Origin: Bacteroidales bacterium
GTDB lineage: Bacteria; Bacteroidota; Bacteroidia; Bacteroidales; UBA932
Assembly (NCBI GenBank): GCA_017555445.1
Contig: JAFZGK010000074.1
Coordinates: 1-49,265 of the forward strand
Length of the DNA stretch: 49,265 nt
Direction: 5' to 3'
Positions 36,579-43,215 of the stretch are shown here, piece after piece (the first letter of the stretch is position 1; each line of letters begins with the position of its first letter). The notes below the pieces were generated by a model that was given only the letters and a program-made list of their open reading frames with translations, was not told the origin of the DNA and did not search any database. A program made the translations under genes and the position numbers.

Positions 36579-37352
36579 TTAATACTCCGCTCCTGTGAAG
36601 AAGAGGGCTTCGCCGGGAACTGAGGAGCCGGCGTCGGAGCGGTTGCCTGAGGCGATGAGTTCCGATATCCATGAAGGGTCCTTCTTGCCGCGGCCTACCT
36701 CGATAAGGGAGCCTACTATGGCGCGTACCATATTACGAAGGAAACGGTTTGCTACCACCTTGAATACTATGTAGTTACCTTCTTCGTAAGGATAGCCGGT
36801 GAGCTCGCAGTGGGACGGTTTGTAACAGGACCATGAAGCCTCTGTCACGGTGCAGATCGAGGTGGCATTGTTGCCCCCGACTTTCTCGAAGCAGCTGAAG
36901 TCGTGCTCGCCCAGAAGGAGGGCAGCGGCTTCGTTCATTTTAGCTATGTCAAGCGGGTAACGCATGCGGTAGGAAAACTTCTCGCAGAACGGGTCCTTCA
37001 CGAAATGGATGAAGTAGTGGTATTCGCGGGATTTTGCGTCAAATCTCGCATGAAAATCATCAGAAATCTCACAGACTTCATGAACAGCGACCGTACGAGG
37101 GAGGATGGCATTCAATTTGTAGGAAAGCTGCGCTGCATCGACACTGACTTCGTCAGGGATTTCGATGTGGGCGATATAATTGATGGCATTCACTCCAGTA
37201 TCTGTGCGTCCGGCCCCTGTGACAGGGATATGCTGCCCGAGGAACTTCTGAAGAGCATTTTCAAGTTCACCTTGCACTGAATCGGCATTGTTCTGGATCT
37301 GCCATCCGCAGAACGCACTGCCATCGTATGATAGCCTGATTTTATATCGCAT
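36579..37352 (-). CDS. truA: tRNA pseudouridine synthase A
   Basis: Modifies uridines 38-40 in the tRNA anticodon stem-loop. The 257-residue protein has the N-terminal LSYDGSAFCGWQIQ motif, GAGRTDTGVNA with the catalytic Asp, the FHARFDAKSREYHYFI segment and RFLRNMVRAIVGSLIEVGRG near the C-terminus. Length is standard. It is transcribed divergently from moxR, with a TATTTTTG element 38 bp upstream. Confidence 0.97.
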   Translation of the reverse strand: MRYKIRLSYDGSAFCGWQIQNNADSVQGELENALQKFLGQHIPVTGAGRTDTGVNAINYIAHIEIPDEVSVDAAQLSYKLNAILPRTVAVHEVCEISDDFHARFDAKSREYHYFIHFVKDPFCEKFSYRMRYPLDIAKMNEAAALLLGEHDFSCFEKVGGNNATSICTVTEASWSCYKPSHCELTGYPYEEGNYIVFKVVANRFLRNMVRAIVGSLIEVGRGKKDPSWISELIASGNRSDAGSSVPGEALFFTGAEY

Positions 37353-37367
37353 ATTGCTAAAATTGAG

Positions 37368-37375
37368 TATCTTTG
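37368..37375 (+). promoter_or_regulatory. moxR-bat operon promoter -7 element TATCTTTG
   Basis: TATCTTTG matches TAnnTTTG and lies 36 bp upstream of the moxR ATG. It overlaps the region of the divergent truA promoter, so the two may compete for polymerase. Confidence 0.6.
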
Positions 37376-37389
37376 TCGGTTTGAAAATG

Positions 37390-37397
37390 CAAAAATA
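37390..37397 (-). promoter_or_regulatory. truA promoter -7 element TATTTTTG
   Basis: TATTTTTG on the minus strand matches TAnnTTTG, 37 bp before the truA ATG. The surrounding AT-richness lowers specificity. Confidence 0.45.
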
Positions 37398-37411
37398 ACA
37401 AATACATATTT

Positions 37412-38404
37412 ATGGAGAGCATAAACATTAAAGAATTGAATGACCGCATCTCGCGTGAGAGCTCATTCGTCGATATCCTGACCATGGAGATGAACAAGGT
37501 CATCGTCGGTCAGAAACATCTCGTGGAGAACCTTCTGATCGGTCTTCTTGCAAACGGCCACATCCTCCTCGAAGGTGTACCTGGACTTGCAAAGACCCTC
37601 GCGATCAACACCTTGTCTCAGGCTGTCGATTCTAAGTTCAGCCGTATACAGTTCACTCCGGACCTTCTTCCTGCGGACGTGCTCGGTACTCTCATCTACT
37701 CACAGAAGAGCGAGCAGTTCCAGATCAAGAAAGGTCCGATCTTCGCTAATTTCGTGCTTGCCGATGAGATAAACCGTTCTCCGGCAAAGGTGCAGTCAGC
37801 CCTTCTTGAGGCTATGCAGGAGCGTCAGGTGACCATCGGAGACGAGACCTTCAAGCTTCCTGAGCCTTTCCTCGTGATGGCGACCCAGAACCCTATCGAG
37901 CAGGAAGGAACCTATCCGCTTCCTGAGGCGCAGCTCGACCGTTTCATGCTCAAGGTGGTGGTTACTTATCCTAAGAAGGAGGAGGAGCGCCAGATCATCC
38001 GCATGAACAACAGCGGCACCTTCCCTAAGGCTCAGCCTGTCCTCAAGCCTGAGGATATCGTGAGAGCACGCGAGGTGGTGAAGGATGTATACATGGACGA
38101 GAAGATCGAGAAATATATCGTGGACATCGTTTACGCAACACGTACTCCGCAGGATTATAACCTTGGCAAGATCGCGAACTTCATCTCTTATGGTGCGTCT
38201 CCACGTGCCAGCATCTCGCTTGCGATGGCAGCAAAGGCATATGCCTTCATCAAGAGAAGAGGTTATGTGATTCCTGAAGATGTGCGTGCAGTATGCTACG
38301 AGGTTCTCCGCCACCGTATCGGCCTTACATATGAGGCTGAGGCTGAGAACATGACCACAGACCAGATCATTTCTGAAATCATCAACGCAGTAGAAGTTCC
38401 ATAG
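37412..38404 (+). CDS. MoxR-family AAA+ ATPase
   Basis: Chaperone-like ATPase that works with VWA proteins encoded next to it. The 330-residue protein has a Walker A variant EGVPGLAKT (about residues 52-60), Walker B LADEINRSP, the ATQNPIEQEGTYPLPEAQLDRF block, and a C-terminal helical lid (ISYGASPRASISLAMAAKAYA). It opens the bat operon. An 81-bp gap made of interspersed repeats separates it from the DUF58 gene. Confidence 0.95.
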   Translation: MESINIKELNDRISRESSFVDILTMEMNKVIVGQKHLVENLLIGLLANGHILLEGVPGLAKTLAINTLSQAVDSKFSRIQFTPDLLPADVLGTLIYSQKSEQFQIKKGPIFANFVLADEINRSPAKVQSALLEAMQERQVTIGDETFKLPEPFLVMATQNPIEQEGTYPLPEAQLDRFMLKVVVTYPKKEEERQIIRMNNSGTFPKAQPVLKPEDIVRAREVVKDVYMDEKIEKYIVDIVYATRTPQDYNLGKIANFISYGASPRASISLAMAAKAYAFIKRRGYVIPEDVRAVCYEVLRHRIGLTYEAEAENMTTDQIISEIINAVEVP

Positions 38405-38474
38405 GATTTCTCCACTCACTTCGTTCGGTCGAAATGACATTCTTTTTTTCATTCCGAGCGTAGTCGAGGAATCT
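38404..38474. repeat. Inverted pair of TGTCATTC-type repeats between moxR and the DUF58 gene
   Basis: A minus-oriented unit (38404-38439, starting GGATTTCTCCACTCACTTCG and ending GAAATGACA) is followed by a plus-oriented one (38449-38474, TCATTCCGAGCGTAGTCGAG then GAATCT). The two face away from each other around a T-rich spacer and can fold into an imperfect hairpin. The last base of the moxR stop codon is the first base of the repeat. Confidence 0.8.
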
Positions 38475-38485
38475 ATAGATTAGTT

Positions 38486-39376
38486 ATGAGCAATTTATCA
38501 GCAAACGACCTTCTCAAGAAGGTCAGGAAGATAGAGATCAGGACCCGAGCCCTCTCGCACCAGATCTTCGCCGGTGAATACCATTCGGCCTTCAAAGGTC
38601 GTGGTATGGCCTTCAGTGAGGTGCGTGAGTATCAGTACGGTGATGATGTGCGCAACATGGACTGGAATGTCACTGCGCGCATGCGTTCGCCGTATGTGAA
38701 GGTGTTTGAGGAGGAGCGAGAGCTGACAGTTGTGCTTCTGGTGGATGTGAGCCGTTCGCGCCTTTTCGGTACGGCAGGCAGCAGCAGGAAGGATGTGATT
38801 GCGGAAATCGCAGCCGTGCTTTCCTTTTCTGCCATCATCAACAACGATAAGGTCGGTGCCCTTTTCTTCAGCGACAAGGTGGAGAAATTCATTCCTCCGA
38901 AGAAGGGACGCAGCCATCTTCTGCACATCATCCGTGAAATCATCGAGTTCGAGCCGACTTCGGACGGAACAGACATTTCTCAGGCGCTCAGATATCTGAC
39001 CAATGCCATCAAGAAGAAATGTACAGCCTTCCTTCTTTCCGATATGATCGACGTCAACAAAGACGGTTCTCCGCGTTATGAGGAGGCTCTCAAGGTGGCA
39101 GTGAACAGACATGACCTCTCGGTCATCGAGGTCTATGACCCTCGCGAGCGAAGCATTCCTGATGTGGGACTCATCCATATCAAGGACTCCGAGACCGGTC
39201 AGGCTGCCTGGGTGAACACATCAGACAGGAAGATGAGGCTTGCATACGAGGAGTGGTTCAGAAATGTGGAGCAGACATCGTCACGACTTTTCATGAAATA
39301 TAATGTGGATAAGGTCAGCATAGCTGTCGATGATGACTATGTGAAGGGCCTTATGACTTTGTTTAAAAACAGATAA
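38486..39376 (+). CDS. DUF58 / VWA-like protein of the bat operon
   Basis: 296-residue cytoplasmic protein, normally encoded directly after moxR. The DUF58 signature is clear: YQYGDDVRNMDWNVTARM, SPYVKVFEEERELTVVLLVDVSRS. DVSRS is a degenerate MIDAS-like motif, and the later FLLSDMID segment also fits a VWA fold. No transmembrane segment is seen. It probably acts with MoxR on the membrane Bat proteins; the biochemical role is unknown. Confidence 0.93.
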   Translation: MSNLSANDLLKKVRKIEIRTRALSHQIFAGEYHSAFKGRGMAFSEVREYQYGDDVRNMDWNVTARMRSPYVKVFEEERELTVVLLVDVSRSRLFGTAGSSRKDVIAEIAAVLSFSAIINNDKVGALFFSDKVEKFIPPKKGRSHLLHIIREIIEFEPTSDGTDISQALRYLTNAIKKKCTAFLLSDMIDVNKDGSPRYEEALKVAVNRHDLSVIEVYDPRERSIPDVGLIHIKDSETGQAAWVNTSDRKMRLAYEEWFRNVEQTSSRLFMKYNVDKVSIAVDDDYVKGLMTLFKNR

Positions 39377-39379
39377 TAT

Positions 39380-40396
39380 ATGCGCAAGGCATTGACATAT
39401 ATATTGTTGCTTGTTTCCTCTCTTGCTCTGACGGCTCAGATTCCGGGCAAGGTGGTCCAGATGCAAGGATCTTTTCTGGAGCAGATCCAGGAGAGGGATT
39501 CCGTGCTCATCGCTGACCAGCTGCGCTACGGTTTCGATCTCATGCAGGTGGAGGAAGGTACTGTTCTGGGATATGCCCAGCTCGGTGATACCCTCATGAC
39601 CAATGTCCGTGTTGTGAGTCCGTGGACTGTAGATACAGTGAAGGTCTCAAAGCAGAAGAAGGGCATGCCGAAGCTTTATGACATCAGAAGCAGCGTGGTG
39701 ATCACTTCATTCGATGAGGGAAATTACATCCTGCCTCCTCTTGCAGTACTCCGAATGTCGAAGGATCAGGTGGTTGATACTCTGGTCTTCGATCCTCAGA
39801 GGCTTGAGGTGAGGAGCATGCCGATAGATACCGCGACATTCGAGGTTCATGATATCAAGGGTCAGATACGTTATCCGGTGACATTCAAGGAAGTCGCTCC
39901 ATGGATTGCAGCAGGACTCGTCCTGATCGGACTGATCTGGCTTGCAGTATGGCTCATCATGAGATACCGAAGAAATCATAATCCGGAATTCATGCACAAG
40001 GATCCGGCACATATTGTGGCTCTCCGCAAGCTCGACAAGTATAGAGGCAACGCCATGTGGGCTCCGGAAAAGCAGAAGGCATTCTATTCAGGTGTCACTG
40101 ATGCGCTTAGGGAATACATTTCCGAGAGGTATGGTGTGGGTGCTATGGAGATGACGACTGCGGAACTTTTCAAGGATCTCAAGGAGACAGATGTACCTAA
40201 GGAACTTGCAGCTGAACTCAAGGAGCTTTTCGAGAGGGCAGACTTTGTCAAGTTCGCGAAGTTCACGGCTTCTGATGAGGATAATGCTTCAGTGCTTCCT
40301 GTAGCGGTGAAGTTCGTGACTTCTACATACCAGACCGATGTCGAGGGAGATGCTGCCCAGGGAGAAGAAAAAACTTTGAAAGAAGGAGGTGAGTGA
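39380..40396 (+). CDS. Bat-operon membrane protein of unknown function
   Basis: 338-residue protein with a signal peptide (MRKALTYILLLVSSLALTAQ). A periplasmic beta-rich region of about 150 residues follows, then one transmembrane helix at about 172-196 (VAPWIAAGLVLIGLIWLAVWLIM), and a charged cytoplasmic tail. The tail includes YISERYGVGAMEMTTAELF and FKDLKETDVPKELAAELKEL, similar to the cytoplasmic part of BatD-like proteins. I recognise no enzyme motif. It starts 3 bp after the DUF58 gene and its stop overlaps the batA start (TGATG), so translational coupling is likely. Confidence 0.85.
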   Translation: MRKALTYILLLVSSLALTAQIPGKVVQMQGSFLEQIQERDSVLIADQLRYGFDLMQVEEGTVLGYAQLGDTLMTNVRVVSPWTVDTVKVSKQKKGMPKLYDIRSSVVITSFDEGNYILPPLAVLRMSKDQVVDTLVFDPQRLEVRSMPIDTATFEVHDIKGQIRYPVTFKEVAPWIAAGLVLIGLIWLAVWLIMRYRRNHNPEFMHKDPAHIVALRKLDKYRGNAMWAPEKQKAFYSGVTDALREYISERYGVGAMEMTTAELFKDLKETDVPKELAAELKELFERADFVKFAKFTASDEDNASVLPVAVKFVTSTYQTDVEGDAAQGEEKTLKEGGE

Positions 40397-41382
40397 TGTT
40401 TTTTGAATATCCTAAATTATTGTGGCTGATGGTGATACCGGCATTGCTGGTATTGCATTACATATGGCAGGAAGTTGCCGGAAGGCATCCTCATATGAGG
40501 GTGTCGTCATCCGTTCCATGGATGGCTTCTGGACGTTCCTTCATGGCGGCTCTCCGTCATGTGCCTTTCATTCTGAGGATTGCAGCGCTTGCGCTCATCA
40601 TCCTTGCAATTGCCCGTCCGAGGTCTTCGGAGCAGATGGAGAGGATAGATACAGAGGGTATCGACATCATCCTTGCGATGGACGTTTCGACCAGTATGCT
40701 TGCCCGTGACCTTACGCCGGACCGAATCAACGCCTCTAAAGACATTGCGATAGAGTTCATATCTCAGCGTCCTTCTGACAGAATGGGAATCGTGGTGTTT
40801 GCAGGCGAGAGCTTCACTCAGTGTCCGCTCACTACCGACCGTGCGACCCTCATCAATCTCATGAAGGAGGTGCAGACAGACCTTATAGAGGATGGTACTG
40901 CCATCGGTAACGGTCTTGCGACCGCTGTGGCAAGAATGAAGGATTCAGATGCCAAGAGCAGGGTGGTGATTCTACTTACAGACGGTGTGAACAACAGGGG
41001 TGAGATTTCTCCACAGATGGCGGCTGAGATTGCCAAGACCTATGGAGTGAGAGTTTATACCATCGGTGTAGGAAAGGAAGGAACAGCACCTTATCCTGTA
41101 ATGACTCCGTGGGGTGTCGAGGTTCAGAATGTGAAGGTGGAGATCGATGAGGCCCTTCTTTCAGAGATAGCAGAATCTACCGGCGGACGTTATTTCCGTG
41201 CTACGGACAATACCAAGCTGGCGGAAATCTATAGCGAGATCAACAAGATGGAGAAGGCTCGCACTACCATCGACAGTTTCCCTATCTATAAGGAACTGTT
41301 TGGAAAGTTCGCCTCGCTTGCATTGCTGGCCATTCTTCTTGAGCTGGTGTTCAGTTGGTTTGTAATCAGGCGTCTGCCTTAA
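40396..41382 (+). CDS. batA: BatA, VWA-domain membrane protein
   Basis: 328 residues from ATG 40396, which overlaps the previous stop (TGATG); an in-frame GTG one codon earlier is less likely. Two N-terminal transmembrane helices (LLWLMVIPALLVLHYIW and about residues 55-75) precede a periplasmic VWA domain with an intact MIDAS motif, DVSTS (AMDVSTSMLARDLTPDRI), plus LLTDGVNNRG. A C-terminal helix follows (LALLAILLELVFSWFVI). A strong Shine-Dalgarno-like AAGGAGGTGA lies just upstream, unusual in this phylum. Bat proteins are linked to aerotolerance in Bacteroides. Confidence 0.93.
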   Translation: MFFEYPKLLWLMVIPALLVLHYIWQEVAGRHPHMRVSSSVPWMASGRSFMAALRHVPFILRIAALALIILAIARPRSSEQMERIDTEGIDIILAMDVSTSMLARDLTPDRINASKDIAIEFISQRPSDRMGIVVFAGESFTQCPLTTDRATLINLMKEVQTDLIEDGTAIGNGLATAVARMKDSDAKSRVVILLTDGVNNRGEISPQMAAEIAKTYGVRVYTIGVGKEGTAPYPVMTPWGVEVQNVKVEIDEALLSEIAESTGGRYFRATDNTKLAEIYSEINKMEKARTTIDSFPIYKELFGKFASLALLAILLELVFSWFVIRRLP

Positions 41383-41398
41383 TCATGGAGGGTGAGAT

Positions 41399-42403
41399 AT
41401 GATACATTTTGCACAAGCTCAATATCTTCTGCTTCTTCTGCTGATTCCGTTCTTCTTTCTGATTCACGCATTGATGCTCCGTCTCAGATTGAGAAGAATA
41501 AGGAAGTTCGGCGACGAAGCTCTTGTGGCCAAGCTCATGCCTTCTTACTCAAAGGCAAAGTCATGGCTCAGGCTTGTATTCTTTTCGATAGGATTCTTCT
41601 TCTTTGCGATCGGCTTGTCGAGACCGCAGATAGGTGCAAAACTCAAGGAGCACGAGACAAAGGGAGCGGAAATCATGATAGTACTGGACGTGTCCAACTC
41701 GATGCTTGCTGAGGACTACTCTCCGAACAGGCTTGAGAGAGCCAAACTTGCCATTTCACGTCTTGTGGACAAGCTCCGCGAGGACCGTATCGGACTTATC
41801 GTCTTTGCAGGAAATTCATTCGTGCAGCTGCCGATCACTACCGATTACGTTTCGGCGAAGATGTTCCTGAATTCCATCACGACAGGCTCTGTGCCTGTTC
41901 AGGGAACTGCAATAGGTGATGCGATAAACACTGCCATGCGCAGCTTCAGCGTCCAGAGCGAAAAGAGCCGTGCCATAGTCATCATCACTGATGGTGAGAA
42001 CCATGAGGATGATCCCGTTGCGGCAGTGAAGATAGCTGCGGAAATGGGCGTGAGAGTGTTTACTATCGGTGTCGGTTCTCCTGAGGGCAAGCCTATCCCT
42101 ATGGATGGAGAACTGCTCAAGGACAAGGACGGCAATATCGTGGTGACCCGATTGGATGAGAAGGTCCTTCAGGATATAGCTGCCGCCGGCAACGGAGTGT
42201 ATGTGAGGGCTGGAAACAGTGAATTCGGATTGAATCCGATCATTGATGATATAAAGAAGATGGAGGACGAGTTGTACAGTTCAGTGGTGTTTGAGGAGTA
42301 TGATGAGCAGTTCATGTACTTCCTGGCTATCGCCCTGTTCTTCTTCGTTCTTGAACTTCTTATTGGTGACCGTCGTTCAAAACGACATTTATTCAACAGA
42401 TGA
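41399..42403 (+). CDS. batB: BatB, VWA-domain membrane protein
   Basis: 334-residue paralogue of BatA with the same plan: two N-terminal transmembrane helices (YLLLLLLIPFFFLIHALML and LVFFSIGFFFFAIGL), a periplasmic VWA domain with MIDAS DVSNS (IVLDVSNSMLAEDYSPNRL) and IITDGENHEDD, and a C-terminal helix (FLAIALFFFVLELLIG). GGAGGGTGAG before the ATG resembles a Shine-Dalgarno site. Its stop overlaps the batC start. Confidence 0.93.
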   Translation: MIHFAQAQYLLLLLLIPFFFLIHALMLRLRLRRIRKFGDEALVAKLMPSYSKAKSWLRLVFFSIGFFFFAIGLSRPQIGAKLKEHETKGAEIMIVLDVSNSMLAEDYSPNRLERAKLAISRLVDKLREDRIGLIVFAGNSFVQLPITTDYVSAKMFLNSITTGSVPVQGTAIGDAINTAMRSFSVQSEKSRAIVIITDGENHEDDPVAAVKIAAEMGVRVFTIGVGSPEGKPIPMDGELLKDKDGNIVVTRLDEKVLQDIAAAGNGVYVRAGNSEFGLNPIIDDIKKMEDELYSSVVFEEYDEQFMYFLAIALFFFVLELLIGDRRSKRHLFNR

Positions 42404-43200
42404 TGAGATATTTACTTACCATACTTGTACTGCTCGTGGGAATTGAGGCGACCGCGTTGGCTCAGGTGGACAGGAAGGATGTCCGCAGGGGCAACAGGGA
42501 CTTCAAGAAGGAGAACTATCGTGAGGCGGACATTGACTACAGGAAGGCCCTTGTGAAGGACTCGCTTTCTGTAGCGGCCAATTATAACCTCGCCAACAAT
42601 CTCTACCGTCAGAAGGATATGGAGCAGTCCAAGGCTACGCTTGAAAGAATCGGTGAGATCGCTCCTGAGATGCCTCAGGCGGCTGATTATTATTTCAATA
42701 AGGGTGATGTGGCCATTGCTATGGAAGACTGGCAGAGTGCTGTGGATGCTTTCGAACAGTCTCTGTTGAGGAATCCTGGCGATATGCAGGCAAAGGAGAA
42801 CTATATCTATGCGAAGAAGAAGCTCCAGGACCAGCAGAATCAGCAGAACCAGAATCAGAATCAGCAGAACCAGAATCAGGATCAGCAGAACCAGGACAAT
42901 CAGGACCAGAATAACGATCAGAACCAGAACGATCAGAATAATCAGGATCAGCAGAACGATCAGAATCAGGATGACCAGAACAAGGATCAGAATGATGACC
43001 AGAATGATCAGCAGCAGGATCAGAACAATGATCAGAACAAGCAGGACCAGCAGAATCAGGGTCAGCAGCCTAAGATAAGTCCTCAGGCTGCCCAGCAGAT
43101 GCTGCAGGCTATTCAGGCAAAGGAAAAGGAGACTCAGGACAAGGTGAACAAGCAGAAGGCAGAGGCCCTGAAGTCAAGACAGAAAGAGAAGAACTGGTAA
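42400..43200 (+). CDS. batC: BatC, TPR protein with a Gln/Asn/Asp-rich repeat region
   Basis: 266-residue exported protein: signal peptide ending near LAQ (residue about 22), then tetratricopeptide repeats at about 30-140 (NYNLANNLYRQKDMEQSKATLERI, YYFNKGDVAIAMEDWQSAVDAFEQSL). A region of about 80 residues made almost only of Q, N and D follows (143-225), then a Lys/Glu-rich tail. TPRs suggest a scaffold for the Bat complex. Two ATGs occur in tandem (42400 and 42403), the first overlapping the batB stop. Confidence 0.9.
   Translation: MMRYLLTILVLLVGIEATALAQVDRKDVRRGNRDFKKENYREADIDYRKALVKDSLSVAANYNLANNLYRQKDMEQSKATLERIGEIAPEMPQAADYYFNKGDVAIAMEDWQSAVDAFEQSLLRNPGDMQAKENYIYAKKKLQDQQNQQNQNQNQQNQNQDQQNQDNQDQNNDQNQNDQNNQDQQNDQNQDDQNKDQNDDQNDQQQDQNNDQNKQDQQNQGQQPKISPQAAQQMLQAIQAKEKETQDKVNKQKAEALKSRQKEKNW
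42826..43070 (+). repeat. CAG/AAY/GAY triplet-type repeat in batC
   Basis: About 245 bp of irregular units of the type CAGAATCAG, CAGAACGAT and CAGGATCAG, encoding QN/QD repeats. Such DNA can gain or lose units by slippage in whole codons. Confidence 0.85.
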
Positions 43201-43215
43201 AGGAGGAAAGATAGG

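Noticed and set aside
42340..42403. Frameshift at the batB-batC junction
   Set aside because: It is a normal 4-bp ATGA overlap of stop and start codons; both proteins have complete ends.
42826..43070. Possible CRISPR array
   Set aside because: Units are short irregular codon repeats without unique spacers, and they encode BatC; no cas genes are in the window.
42809..43078. Arg/Ile/Ser/Thr-rich frame within batC
   Set aside because: Frame-shifted reading of the Gln/Asn/Asp repeat; no start signal and no independent support.
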